From positions 1,116,001-1,180,000 of the forward strand of contig NZ_FZNR01000001.1 in the NCBI RefSeq assembly GCF_900188005.1: a stretch of 64,000 bases of DNA, read 5' to 3'. Shown one piece after another: positions 8,228 through 16,954 of this stretch (within the stretch, counting starts at the first letter, position 1; each line of letters starts with the position of its first letter). Source of the stretch: Actinoplanes regularis. Lineage in GTDB: Bacteria; Actinomycetota; Actinomycetes; Mycobacteriales; Micromonosporaceae. A program made the position numbers and the translations under genes. Under the pieces are notes generated by a model. The model did no database searches. It saw only the letters and a list, made by a program, of their open reading frames with translations, and was not told the origin of the DNA.

Positions 8228-8977
8228 TCAGGCGGTGTGGTGGCGACCGCCGGCCTCGTAGGGGCGGCCACGGAGCCCGCCGCGGCGACGATAGGAGACC
8301 GAACCCCCGTTGGCCGCGACCGGCAGATCGGACGGCTCCCGGTCCAGACCCATCGCCGCCCGCCGGACCGCTTCCCGCTGAGCCGCCAGGCGCCGCTGGG
8401 CCTCCCGGCGCGCCGCGGCCCGGCGCGCCTGCTCCCGGCGCACCTCGGCCTGCCGTGCGGCCAGCCAGGCCGCCTCGCGGGCCTGAACGCGCTGACGGCG
8501 CCGGTCGGCGAGGGCCCGGTTGCGCAGGTGCACCAGGTAGATGCCGAGCAGCGTGCCGGTGACCGCGAAGCCGATCCAGAAGCCGGGGCCGACGGCGAGC
8601 ACGCCGACCAGTTCGATCGTGTTGAGCAGGACCAGCGCGGCGAAGACCCGGCGACGGCGGACCACCGCGGGGGCGCCACGACGTCGCCGTGGCCGGCGCG
8701 GCTGGCGACGGCCGGTGACCAGACGCAGCCGTGGTGGTGTTGAAGATTCACCCGATGGGGTGGCCAGCGTAACCGTGACGCGGCGGGCGGGGTTGATCGG
8801 TCGGCGTCCGGGCACGGTGCGGCTACGGCGTTGGCGTTGCAGCACCCGCGCCGTCGACGACGCCCGCTCCGCGGCGAGCCGCTCGGTGGCGTCGTACCGG
8901 CGAACCAGCGCCGGGGCGAGGGCGAGCAGCCCGGCCGCGGCGAGGACGGCGAGGAGCACCGAGGTCGGCACCCTCAC
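8228..8977 (-). CDS. sepX: Divisome membrane protein SepX/GlpR
   Basis: 249 aa. There is a short N-terminal hydrophobic segment (VLLAVLAAAGLLALAPALV), a basic linker, then two central TM helices (about 110-150: VFAALVLLNTIELVGVLAV and FWIGFAVTGTLLGIYLVHL) and a long Arg/Ala/Gln-rich cytoplasmic helix. This architecture and the position last in a galU-glp-rimJ cluster match SepX of Streptomyces and GlpR, the membrane receptor of the gephyrin-like Glp in Corynebacterium. Both are division proteins linked to FtsZ and Wag31/DivIVA. The GTG at 8977 is preceded by AAAGGGG. It lies 112 nt downstream of the GNAT gene on the same strand. Identification rests on architecture plus synteny. Confidence 0.82.
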   Translation of the reverse strand: MRVPTSVLLAVLAAAGLLALAPALVRRYDATERLAAERASSTARVLQRQRRSRTVPGRRPINPARRVTVTLATPSGESSTPPRLRLVTGRRQPRRPRRRRGAPAVVRRRRVFAALVLLNTIELVGVLAVGPGFWIGFAVTGTLLGIYLVHLRNRALADRRRQRVQAREAAWLAARQAEVRREQARRAAARREAQRRLAAQREAVRRAAMGLDREPSDLPVAANGGSVSYRRRGGLRGRPYEAGGRHHTA

Positions 8978-9089
8978 CCCTTTCGTTCCGCCACGACAGA
9001 TGACATGACAATGACACGACGAATGCGAGGTTACGGGCGGTAGCCGTGATATTTCGCGCGCCGCGCCGACGACGCTCGCGCTCTCAAGA

Positions 9090-9725
9090 TCATCTAGACG
9101 TGCGAACTCGTTTCCAACGGGACAGCAGACCGCCCTCGGCAGCCACCTCTTCGCTGGTCATGGCGTACCCGAGATGATCGCGCCAGGCTCCGTCGATATG
9201 CATGTAACGCTGGTGGTAAGCCTCCTCGCGGAACCCCAGCTTCTCCACCACCCGGCGACTCGGCCCGTTCTCCGGGCGGATGTTGACCTCGATCCGGTGC
9301 AGGCCACCCGGACCGAACGCATGATCGACGGCGAGCGCCAGCGCGGTCGGGATCACCCCACGGCCGGCCACCCGGTGATCCACCCAATAGCCCGCGTACG
9401 CCGAAGCGAACGCCCGGCGCACGATGCTGCCCAGGTTGACGTGCCCGACCAGGCGCTCCCGGCCACCCTCCCGCAGGCAGACGGCGAACGGCATGCTGTC
9501 GCCCCGCCGGGCGGCACGCTTCATGTCACGGAAGACAAACCCGTACGCCCGGGTTGAGTTCATCTCCGCCCACGGCCCCGGCGGCGCCGACTCCCAGGGC
9601 GCCAGCCAGGCCCGATTAGCGATCCGCACCTCGGACCAGGCACGCGCGTCGGAGCGCTTGTACGGCCGCAGCAACACCGGCCCGTCCGCCAGCACAGCCG
9701 GCCAGCCGGGGGTCGCCCCGAGCAT
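9090..9725 (-). CDS. GNAT N-acetyltransferase, RimJ/RimL-like
   Basis: 211 aa. It shows the RimJ/RimL pattern: N-terminal LADGPVLLRPYKRSDARAW, then AYAGYWVDHRVAGRGVIPTAL (acetyl-CoA binding site with the R/QxxGxG/A-type loop VAGRGV), and HRIEVNIRPENGPSRRVVEKLGF. The family acetylates protein N-termini or small amines with acetyl-CoA. The ATG at 9725 abuts the stop of glp (9726), so coupled translation is expected. The substrate is unknown; in actinobacteria this gene is a constant member of the glp neighbourhood. Confidence 0.88.
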   Translation of the reverse strand: MLGATPGWPAVLADGPVLLRPYKRSDARAWSEVRIANRAWLAPWESAPPGPWAEMNSTRAYGFVFRDMKRAARRGDSMPFAVCLREGGRERLVGHVNLGSIVRRAFASAYAGYWVDHRVAGRGVIPTALALAVDHAFGPGGLHRIEVNIRPENGPSRRVVEKLGFREEAYHQRYMHIDGAWRDHLGYAMTSEEVAAEGGLLSRWKRVRTSR

Positions 9726-11036
9726 TCATCGCCTCCGGTCGAACAACAACACGTCCACGGTCGAACCGGCCGCCGCCGTGGTGACCCGCTCCCCGAGCAC
9801 CAGTAGTCCGTTGGCCTCGGCCAAGCCGGAGAGAGTGTACGGCCCACCGGCGAGCGGCTGCACAGTGTAACCACCGCCGCGCCGTTCCGCGACGTGTGCC
9901 GGGCGGAACTCGCGCAGCCCACCGGGTGACGAGACCGTCTCCAGCAGATGCGCCTTGACGCTCGGCCGGAACACCGGCTCGGCCCCGGCCAGCAGCTGGA
10001 TCGCCGGCCGGGCCAGCACCTCGAAGCCGATCAGCGCGGCACCCGGCTCGCCGGGCAGGCAGACCACCGGCACCTCCTCGCCACCGACCGTGCCGAACCC
10101 GAGCGCGGTGCCCGGGCAGAGCGCGACGTCGGTGAACTTCACGGTGCCGCGACCGGGGCCAGGACGGGAGAGCACCCGGCGCAGCATGTCACCGGGCCCC
10201 GTGCCGGTGCCGCCGGTGGTGATGATCAGGTCGGCGCGCAGCGTCTGGTCCTCCAGCAGGCCACGCAGCCCTTCCGGGTCGTCGTCGCAGATGCCGATCC
10301 GGTACGCCAGCGCCCCCGCCTCCACCGCGGCCGCGGTCAGCGCGTGCGAGTTCGCGTCCACGACCTGCCCGGGCTGGCTGGGGCGGCCCACATCGACCAG
10401 CTCGTCGCCGGTCGCCACGACCACCACCCGTGGACTGGGCCGGACCAGCACGTGACCGATCCCGGCGGCGGCGAACGTGGCCACCAGCGCGGGTGTCACG
10501 TACGACCCGGCCGGGGCGAGCACCTGGCCGACCGCCAGCTCCTCACCGGCCCGCCGCAGCCCGGAACCGCGTTTCGGGGCGTGCAGGATCTCCACCGCGG
10601 CCATGCCCTGATCCGTCCAGTGCACCGGGACGACCACGTCGGCGCCGATCGGCAGCGGCGCGCCGGCCGCGACCGAGAAACAGGTGCCCGCGGTCAGCCG
10701 GACCGGCCGCCAGCTCGCCGCGCCGAGGTCGCCCACCACGTTCAGCCGCACGCCGCGGGTGGGGCTGTCGAACTGGCCGAACGCCGGGTGCGCGCCGAGG
10801 CGTCCGGCGCCGGCCAGGTCCTCCCATCGGGCCGCGTATCCGTCGATCGCGGCCTGGTCGAACGCCGGGAACGGGTGCGGCGCGATCACGTCCGCCGCGA
10901 GCACGTTCCCGTGCGCCTGGGTGAGGTCGAGGTCGAGCGGAGGCAGCGCCTGCAACCTGCGCAGCACGCTGCCCAGGTATTCGGCGAGAGGCATCAGCTC
11001 GTTGGCGGCCGCCTCGGCATCGGCCGTAGCGGTCAT
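9726..11036 (-). CDS. glp: Gephyrin-like molybdotransferase Glp (MoeA family)
   Basis: 436 aa, full MoeA length. Blocks seen are VLAADVIAPHPFPAFDQAAIDGYA, then VVATGDELVDVG and the MoCF motif TTGGTGTGPGD, and a late LPGEPGAALIGFEV where most MoeA proteins have LPGNPVS. The MoeA family inserts Mo into molybdopterin, but the copy fixed next to galU and sepX/glpR in actinobacteria is Glp, which binds FtsZ and its membrane receptor GlpR to guide septation. No other molybdopterin gene lies in this window, which supports the division role. It overlaps the end of galU by 4 nt. Confidence 0.85.
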   Translation of the reverse strand: MTATADAEAAANELMPLAEYLGSVLRRLQALPPLDLDLTQAHGNVLAADVIAPHPFPAFDQAAIDGYAARWEDLAGAGRLGAHPAFGQFDSPTRGVRLNVVGDLGAASWRPVRLTAGTCFSVAAGAPLPIGADVVVPVHWTDQGMAAVEILHAPKRGSGLRRAGEELAVGQVLAPAGSYVTPALVATFAAAGIGHVLVRPSPRVVVVATGDELVDVGRPSQPGQVVDANSHALTAAAVEAGALAYRIGICDDDPEGLRGLLEDQTLRADLIITTGGTGTGPGDMLRRVLSRPGPGRGTVKFTDVALCPGTALGFGTVGGEEVPVVCLPGEPGAALIGFEVLARPAIQLLAGAEPVFRPSVKAHLLETVSSPGGLREFRPAHVAERRGGGYTVQPLAGGPYTLSGLAEANGLLVLGERVTTAAAGSTVDVLLFDRRR

Positions 11037-11944
11037 CCCTGCTGACCACCGACGAAGTCGGTGAGCCAGGCCCGGAACTCCGCGCCCAGGTCAGGGCGCT
11101 GAACCGCCAGTTGGACGACGGCTTGCAGGTAGCCCAGCGGCATCCCGGTGTCGTAGCGGTGGCCGCGGTAGACGATGCCGTGCACCGGGGTGCCGTCGGC
11201 GAGCAGGGTCGCCATCGCGTCGGTCAGCTGGATCTCCCCGCCGTTGCCCGGCTTGGTTTCGGCGATGACATCGAAGATCTTTCCGGGCAGTACGTAGCGC
11301 CCGAGCACCGCCAGGTTGCTGGGGGCCTCGCTCGGCGCGGGCTTCTCGACCAGACCCGTCACCTCGACGACATCCGTGCCGAGGCCGGACTCGCGCACCG
11401 AGGCGATCCCGTAACGGGACGTCTCCTCCGGCTTGACCTCCATGAACGCGAGCACGATGCCGCCGGTCCGAGCCTGCAGGTCGAGCATCGCCGGCAGCAG
11501 CGGTTTGTCCTCCTCGACGAACTCGTCGCCGAGGAGCACCGCGAACGGGTTGTCGCCGACGTGCGAGGCGGCGGTGCCGACCGCGTGGCCGAGGCCGAGT
11601 GGCTCGCCCTGCCGGCAGGTGTAGATGTCAGCGAGTTCACTGGTACGGCGTACCGCGGCGAGCCGCTCGAGGTCGCCCTTCTCCGCGAGCCGCTGCTCCA
11701 CGTCGGGACGGCGGTCGAAGTGGTCGACCATCGACGTCTTGCCCCGCCCGGTGACCAGCAGCACGTCGGTGATCCCGGCGGCGGCCGCCTCCTCGACGAT
11801 GTACTGCAGGACGGGCCGGTCGACGACCGGCAGCAACTCCTTCGGTACGGCCTTGGTGGCGGGCAGGAAACGCGTGGCTAGGCCGGCCGCCGGAATCACC
11901 GCTTTCACCGCGCGCTTGCCAGACCCTTGCGCGTTCGTTGTCAT
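11033..11944 (-). CDS. galU: UTP--glucose-1-phosphate uridylyltransferase
   Basis: 303 aa. The nucleotidyltransferase signature VIPAAGLATRFLPATKAVPKE is near the N-terminus, followed by LLPVVDRPVLQYIVEEA, LGLGHAV, FAVLLGDEFV, and GKIFDVIAETKPGNGGEIQLTDA with the catalytic-site Lys/Asp region. It makes UDP-glucose for envelope polysaccharides and glycolipids. It is the first gene of a four-gene minus-strand cluster (galU, glp, rimJ-like, sepX). The ATG at 11944 gives MTTNAQGSGKRAVKAVIPAAG. Confidence 0.94.
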   Translation of the reverse strand: MTTNAQGSGKRAVKAVIPAAGLATRFLPATKAVPKELLPVVDRPVLQYIVEEAAAAGITDVLLVTGRGKTSMVDHFDRRPDVEQRLAEKGDLERLAAVRRTSELADIYTCRQGEPLGLGHAVGTAASHVGDNPFAVLLGDEFVEEDKPLLPAMLDLQARTGGIVLAFMEVKPEETSRYGIASVRESGLGTDVVEVTGLVEKPAPSEAPSNLAVLGRYVLPGKIFDVIAETKPGNGGEIQLTDAMATLLADGTPVHGIVYRGHRYDTGMPLGYLQAVVQLAVQRPDLGAEFRAWLTDFVGGQQG

Positions 11945-12003
11945 CAGTCACCGCACCTTCGCAGAATCGTGCCCGGCTGTGTGCTCGCAAGCATGCCGCG
12001 AGA

Positions 12004-14283
12004 CTATCGGCCAGAACTACGTCCCGGCTGTTGCGGCCCGTTACCAGCCGTGGCGGGATCGGAATTCCCCTCCGGCACTCGTGACGAAACACCCTCCGCG
12101 AGACGATACGTGTCACGGCCGGCGTTCTTCGCCGCGTACAACGCCTCATCCGCGGCGTCGAGGACCTCCTGCGCGTTCTCGCCGTGCTCGGGGAAGACCG
12201 CTATGCCGATCGAGACGCTGATCGAGATCCGATCGGCCAGCCCGGGCCGCCGCGGGTCCAGGTGCACCGGGCGGTCACGGACCAGGGCGCCGAGCCGCTC
12301 GGCCACGATCACCCCGCCGTAGCAGTCGGTCTCCGGCAACAGCACCACGAACTCCTCCCCGCCCTGGCGGAACGCCACGTCGACCTCGCGCAGACCGACC
12401 CGGATCCGCCGGGCGAACTCCCCCAGCACCTGGTCCCCCGCCGGGTGCCCATACGTGTCGTTCACGTCCTTGAAGTGGTCGAGATCGAGCATCAGGACGG
12501 TGAGCATCCGGCCGAACCGGCTGGCCCGCTCCACTTCCCGGCGCAGCACCTCGCGCAGGTAACGGTAGTTCCACAGGCCGGTGAGCGGATCGGTCAGCGA
12601 CAGTCTCTGCGCCTCCTCGTGCACCCGGACGTTGTGCACGGCCACCCCCGCCTGTCCGGCGAAGGTGCGAAGAGTCCGCAGGTCAGCGTCGTCGAAGGCG
12701 GGACTGCCCAGCCGGTCGTAGAGGGCGAGCACGCCAAGCGTCCCCGGACCGGGATCCACATCTTCACTCGACGGTGGTGCGCAGATCGGCACCGCGAGGT
12801 ACGACTCACAGGCCGGTTCCTCGGGCGCCACGCCGGTGCCACCGCGCAGCGGGGTCCCGGAGGCGGCCACCGCACCGAGCACCCCGCGACCGGCCGCCAG
12901 GCGCCGCTGCGCCAGTTCCGCGGCCGGCAGGTCCCAGCCACCGGTCAGCCCGGCGCCACAGCGGGCACCCAGCGACCCGTCGGCCGGGTCGACCAGCAGC
13001 ACCAGGCCGGCTCGAGCCCCGGTGGCGGTCATCGCGGTACGCAGGATCACCGGCAGAATCCGGTCCAGGTCATGCGTGCTCGACAGCGTGTCGCCGAGGA
13101 TCGCCAGGTGCCGGCGGAGCTGGTCGCGGCTGGCGGTCAGCGCCTGCACGTAGGACTGCAGCTCGCGGGTCATCCGGTTGAAGGTGCCGGCCAGCCGGCC
13201 CAGTTCGTCGGGCCGCGGAATCGGCACCCGGGTGTCCAGGTCACCGTTCGCCACCCGGTCCACGGCCCAGGCGAGGTCACCGAGCGGGCGGGTGGTGGAA
13301 CGCGCCAGCCAGCGCGCGGCGATCACCGCGATGCCGGCGGTCACCAGCACGATCAGCGAGATGACGGCGTACCGGAGGACGGGCCGAGCCGGTGTGACGC
13401 TGAGCGTGAGCGGCAGCGGCTGCCCCGGTCCGGCCGCGACATGGCGGATCGTCCTGCCGCCGGCTGATCTGCTGTCGGCGTTCCGACCGTCGGAGTTTTT
13501 GCCTTCGGCGTGTCGGACGCTCGCCTGTTGGACGCCGAGCGCTTCGGCCACGTCGAGCGTGACGACGACACCGGTGGCGACGCCGAGGCGGTGCAGCAGG
13601 CGAGCGTCAACCGGTTGTGCGGCCAGGACGCTGACGTCGACCGCGTTCGCGGACGCGGCCAGCGCGGTGATCTGAGTCCCGTTCGGCGCGGCGCAGTCCT
13701 GCCACCCCACCTGCAACACCACTCCCGGCGTGCTCGCGCCCGGCGGTGCCGTGCCCAGCGAAGTCGCGCCTGGCGAGGTGGTGCCGGGCGAAGTCGCACC
13801 CAGCGAGGTGGTGCCGGGCGAAGTCGCGCCCAGCGAGGTCGCACCCGGTGGCGCTGTGCCGGGCGGTGCCGCGCCTGGCGGTGCCGCGCCTGGCGGTGCC
13901 GCGCCTGGCGGTGCCGGTGAGGTCGCCGCGGCCTGGCCCGGGGGTGTTCTCGGCGGCATGGCCGGCTGCGCGCGGCGGGCCAGGCCCACCGGTTCCACGT
14001 CGACGAGTCGGATCTCCTCGGCCAGGCCACGGGCGACCAACTGGTCGGCGACGGCGGAGCGCTCGTCCGGCCGGACCACCGCGACCGCGTCGGCGGCCGC
14101 CTGCAGTTGTCCGCAGATCGCCCCGACCGCCGCTCGGACGGTCGTCACGGCATGGTCGAGACGCTCGTTCGTCCGGTCCCGGCTCACCGCCGCGACGGTC
14201 AGCGCGACGAAGACGGACCCGAGCAGGACCGGACCGAGCACGACCACCAGGAACGCACTGGTGAGCCGGCCACGTAAAGTCAC
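12004..14283 (-). CDS. Membrane diguanylate cyclase: extracytoplasmic sensor - HAMP - GAF - GGDEF
   Basis: 759 aa. TM1 at about 10-32. The extracytoplasmic part carries a Pro/Gly/Ala/Thr minisatellite (about 124-186). TM2 at about 303-326 is followed by HAMP (STTRPLGDLAWAVDRVANGDLDTRV), a GAF domain (about 390-545) and GGDEF. The active site is GGEEF (641-645), with an intact inhibitory RxxD site (REVD) five residues before it, so product-inhibited c-di-GMP synthesis is expected. The GTG at 14283 starts MTLRGRLTSAF directly before TM1. It is divergent from the cyclo-ligase gene and lies 59 nt upstream of galU on the same strand. The signal sensed is unknown. Confidence 0.92.
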   Translation of the reverse strand: MTLRGRLTSAFLVVVLGPVLLGSVFVALTVAAVSRDRTNERLDHAVTTVRAAVGAICGQLQAAADAVAVVRPDERSAVADQLVARGLAEEIRLVDVEPVGLARRAQPAMPPRTPPGQAAATSPAPPGAAPPGAAPPGAAPPGTAPPGATSLGATSPGTTSLGATSPGTTSPGATSLGTAPPGASTPGVVLQVGWQDCAAPNGTQITALAASANAVDVSVLAAQPVDARLLHRLGVATGVVVTLDVAEALGVQQASVRHAEGKNSDGRNADSRSAGGRTIRHVAAGPGQPLPLTLSVTPARPVLRYAVISLIVLVTAGIAVIAARWLARSTTRPLGDLAWAVDRVANGDLDTRVPIPRPDELGRLAGTFNRMTRELQSYVQALTASRDQLRRHLAILGDTLSSTHDLDRILPVILRTAMTATGARAGLVLLVDPADGSLGARCGAGLTGGWDLPAAELAQRRLAAGRGVLGAVAASGTPLRGGTGVAPEEPACESYLAVPICAPPSSEDVDPGPGTLGVLALYDRLGSPAFDDADLRTLRTFAGQAGVAVHNVRVHEEAQRLSLTDPLTGLWNYRYLREVLRREVERASRFGRMLTVLMLDLDHFKDVNDTYGHPAGDQVLGEFARRIRVGLREVDVAFRQGGEEFVVLLPETDCYGGVIVAERLGALVRDRPVHLDPRRPGLADRISISVSIGIAVFPEHGENAQEVLDAADEALYAAKNAGRDTYRLAEGVSSRVPEGNSDPATAGNGPQQPGRSSGR
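13726..13914 (-). repeat. In-frame 15-bp minisatellite in the GGDEF sensor loop
   Basis: Encodes pentapeptide repeats of the types PPGAA, PPGAT, SPGTT and SLGAT in the extracytoplasmic loop (residues about 124-186). The unit is 15 nt; the best copies (GGCGGTGCCGCGCCT) repeat nearly identically around 13861-13920. The frame is preserved throughout, so copy-number change alters only loop length. Confidence 0.9.
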
Positions 14284-14363
14284 ACGTCCTCCCGGGAGTG
14301 GCCAATTTAGAGGGCTGCTGACATAGTGTGCACCGTTTGCCGCTTTTCAAAAGAGGGTGTTGC

Positions 14364-14978
14364 ATGTCCGATTTGACCGATTATGCGGAAAAATCACCCC
14401 AAAAAAAGATCACGCTACGCGCACGCCTTCTCACCGCCCGTGGATCACTGACGGTCGCGGACCGTGCGGTCATCGCCGCCCAACTTCAAGATCAAATCCT
14501 GGCCTACGTACGGAAGATCGCCCCGAAAACCATCGCCGCCTATGTCCCGTCCGGCTCGGAGCCGGGTGGCCCCGAACTGACCGGCCTCCTCCGTGACGCG
14601 CTCCCGCCCAGCGGTCACCTGCTCCTGCCGGTGCTCCTGCCCGACAACGACCTGGACTGGGCCGAATACACCGGCCCCCTGTCCACCGGTCGCCGCGGCA
14701 TGCGCGAGCCGACCGGCCCTCGCCTCGGCGTGGCCGCCCTCCGATCAGCGGACCTGATCCTGGTCCCGGCCCTGGCGGTGGGCCGCGACGGGCTCCGGAT
14801 GGGCCGGGGCGGCGGCTCCTACGACCGTGCCCTGTCCCGCCTTCCTTCTCCCGGCCCGCTGGTCGTGGCACTCCTGCACGACCACGAAGCGCTCGACGAG
14901 GTCCCCGCCGAGCCCCACGACCGCCCGGTCCACGGAGTTCTCACCGCCGCCACGGGCTTCTCCCCGCGTCCGCTCTGA
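14364..14978 (+). CDS. 5-formyltetrahydrofolate cyclo-ligase
   Basis: 204 aa. The C-terminal signature ALAVGRDGLRMGRGGGSYDRAL (ATP/folate loop) and the upstream IAAYVPSGSEPG and LLLPVLLPDNDLDWAEYTG are those of 5-FTHF cyclo-ligase, which uses ATP to convert 5-formyl-THF to methenyl-THF. The ATG at 14364 has GAGGG 7 nt upstream; a start 36 nt earlier lacks an RBS. The N-terminus is Lys-rich and less GC-rich than the body. In actinobacteria this gene often sits near galU/glp and FmdB, as here. Confidence 0.92.
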   Translation: MSDLTDYAEKSPQKKITLRARLLTARGSLTVADRAVIAAQLQDQILAYVRKIAPKTIAAYVPSGSEPGGPELTGLLRDALPPSGHLLLPVLLPDNDLDWAEYTGPLSTGRRGMREPTGPRLGVAALRSADLILVPALAVGRDGLRMGRGGGSYDRALSRLPSPGPLVVALLHDHEALDEVPAEPHDRPVHGVLTAATGFSPRPL

Positions 14979-14982
14979 GCGC

Positions 14983-15245
14983 TCCCACTCCGGCGCGCCG
15001 GCTATGCGCGCTCCGCGCGGACACGCCGGCTCCGGACGCCTCTCGCCCGCGGCATGCCACCGCCACGCGCTCCCGCCGGGCACACCGGACCCGCACGCTT
15101 CCGCCCGGGCGCGCCGGATCCGCACCCTCCCGTCCAGGCAGGCCAGCTCCACGCGCTTCCGCCCCGGGCACACCGGACCCACACGCCCCTGCCCGGGCAC
15201 ACCGGATCCACGCGCTTCCGCAGCGGGCAAGCCGGGGCCGCGCGT
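14983..15245. repeat. Degenerate tandem array of ~30-bp units after the cyclo-ligase gene
   Basis: About eight units of 29-30 bp, consensus like CRCGCTTCCGCCCGGGCACACCGGAYCC, starting within a few bases of the cyclo-ligase stop. Units are contiguous with no unique spacers. The copies differ at several positions but keep phase. The remaining 130 nt up to the FmdB gene hold no gene. Confidence 0.8.
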
Positions 15246-15373
15246 AGTTCGTCACACCCGGACGGCACGCCGGGGCCTCAAGCCGGGGCCGGAGTGGACG
15301 AATTGACCTCCGATGCCGCAACATTGGCACTCGGAGTTGGCGAGTGCCAGCAGCCGACAGATCCGGAGGAGCC

Positions 15374-15751
15374 GTGCCTACCTACCAGTACGCCTGCACC
15401 GAGTGCGGTGAGCGGCTCGAAGCCGTGCAGTCCTTCTCCGACCCGGCACTGACGGAATGCCCGAACTGCCAGGGCAAGCTCCGCAAGGTGTTCAACTCGG
15501 TCGGCATCGTCTTCAAGGGCTCCGGGTTCTACCGCAACGACTCCCGCTCCGGCAACGTGAGCGCCGAGAAGTCGAGCACCCCCGCGGACGCGTCGTCGAA
15601 GGCGAAGGAGAGCACCTCGTCCTCCTCAAGCAGCGACTCGTCGTCCTCCGCCACGAGCAGCACGACCTCGACGACCTCATCGACCTCGCCGAGCAGCAGC
15701 TCGTCCGCCAGCGGCTCCTCCGCCGGGGCGAAGGCCGCCGCAGCGCCCTGA
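15374..15751 (+). CDS. FmdB-family zinc ribbon protein, Ser/Thr-rich tail
   Basis: 125 aa. The N-terminal FmdB domain MPTYQYACTECGERLE..CPNC has two CxxC pairs for zinc and continues into VGIVFKGSGFYRNDSR. The last about 70 residues are a low-complexity Ser/Thr tail ending in Ala-rich sequence. The GTG at 15374 (GAGGAGCC just upstream) is chosen because FmdB proteins begin PTYxYxC; an in-frame ATG 30 nt earlier adds non-conserved residues. The family's role is poorly defined (regulatory zinc ribbon). An intrinsic terminator follows. Confidence 0.9.
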   Translation: MPTYQYACTECGERLEAVQSFSDPALTECPNCQGKLRKVFNSVGIVFKGSGFYRNDSRSGNVSAEKSSTPADASSKAKESTSSSSSSDSSSSATSSTTSTTSSTSPSSSSSASGSSAGAKAAAAP

Positions 15752-15764
15752 CCCGGGCTTCAGC

Positions 15765-15800
15765 AAAGGGCGTGCCGCACCCGGCGCGCCCTTTGTCGTT
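15765..15800 (+). terminator. Intrinsic terminator after the FmdB gene
   Basis: AAAGGGCG (15765-15772) pairs with CGCCCTTT (15787-15794). The loop can extend the stem with GC pairs. It is followed by GTCGTTTTCC, a weak U-tract. Confidence 0.8.
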
Positions 15801-16030
15801 TTCCCGCCGGCCGTGTCCTTGTCGTTCCCAGCCGCTCTTGGCCGAGCCCTTCCCACTCTTGTGTTGTCAAACCTCGGCCTCGCCGCGCGTGAACCCACCC
15901 TAGTGACGGCAGCACCCCGCCCGCGGTTTTCCACATTGCGGAGTCGTCCACAGGCCCCGACCCGGCCCCGCCCAGAATCTGCCAGCCTCACCCGCCGGAA
16001 CATGACCGACGGCGGCAGGAGGACGGAGCG

Positions 16031-16522
16031 ATGGGCCGATCCCGCGAGCGAAACGATCGCCTTGATCCGGTGCGGTTGCGCCCACCAGGCCGCGGCGCCC
16101 TCCTGCGGCTGGCCGCCGTAGCGATCCTGCTGGCCACCGCCGCCGGCCTGATCTGGTTCCGACCGGCGGCCGCACCCTGCACCGCCCCAGCCGTCCCGGC
16201 CACCACCACGAAGGCAGCCACCTCCGCCGCGCCGAAAACCGGCGGAAGACCCTCGATCCCCGACGGCGCCGTCGGCGTGCCGGTGCGCCTGGCCGATCCG
16301 ACCGCGCTGGCCCTTGTTCACCCGGGCAACCGGGTCGACCTGCTACGTCTCGACGCCGAGGGCGACGGCACACCGATCGCGAGCGCCGCGCTGGTCCTGG
16401 AGGTGACCGGCGCCGACGATCCGGCCACCGGCGGCCTGCTGCTGGCACTCGACCCGGAACAGGCCGGGCGCGCGGTCACCCGGCAGGGCCACGGTTTCGC
16501 GATCCTGATCCGTCCAGCCTGA
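16031..16522 (+). CDS. SAF/RcpC-CpaB-like single-pass membrane protein
   Basis: 163 aa. A basic N-terminus is followed by one TM segment (about 25-45, LLRLAAVAILLATAAGLIWF). An extracytoplasmic part has GAVGVPVRLADPTALALVHPGNRVDLLRLD, the pattern of the RcpC/CpaB domain found in pilus-assembly and FlgA-like proteins. No pilus genes are nearby, so the function is unassigned. In streptomycetes a similar SAF-domain gene follows fmdB, which supports it as real. Confidence 0.78.
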   Translation: MGRSRERNDRLDPVRLRPPGRGALLRLAAVAILLATAAGLIWFRPAAAPCTAPAVPATTTKAATSAAPKTGGRPSIPDGAVGVPVRLADPTALALVHPGNRVDLLRLDAEGDGTPIASAALVLEVTGADDPATGGLLLALDPEQAGRAVTRQGHGFAILIRPA

Positions 16523-16618
16523 CGGTGCCCGGCGTTCCGCAGGGCAGCGGAATAACCACCATCGGACCGCGGCAGACCTGTCCCCGGTGCCGACCGGGAT
16601 TGCCCGAAGCCGACCGTG

Positions 16619-16930
16619 CGGTGCTCTTGGAGCGCGGCGAGAGACCACCCACCGGCCCCGGAGAACCCGGCGGTGCTCTTGGAGCACGGCGAAAACCACC
16701 CACGGGTCCCGGACAAACCTGCCGGTGCTCTTGGAGCACGGCGAAAAACCATCCACCGGTCCCGGACAACCTGCCGGTGCTCTTGGAACGCGGTCAAAAC
16801 CACGGGTCACCGCGAACCTGTCGGTGATCTTGGAGGGCAACAGAAAAACCACCGACCGATCGCGGGGACCTATCGGTGGTCGCGGAGTGCAGCGAAAAGC
16901 CACCGACGGGTCACCTGGGATCCGTCGGCG
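16619..16930. repeat. Tandem array of six ~52-bp units
   Basis: Each unit begins CGGTGCTCTTGGAGCACGGC and continues with an A-rich stretch (GAAAACCACC) and a GTCCCGGA block. Copies start near 16619, 16671, 16723, 16775, 16822 and 16874, with divergence rising toward the downstream end. The opening GTGCTC..GAGCAC is itself a small palindrome, so an RNA from here would form serial hairpins. The array fills the space between the SAF-like gene and the minus-strand gene ending at 16955. Confidence 0.88.
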
Positions 16931-16954
16931 GCGAGGGGTAAAGAGGCCGGGGCG

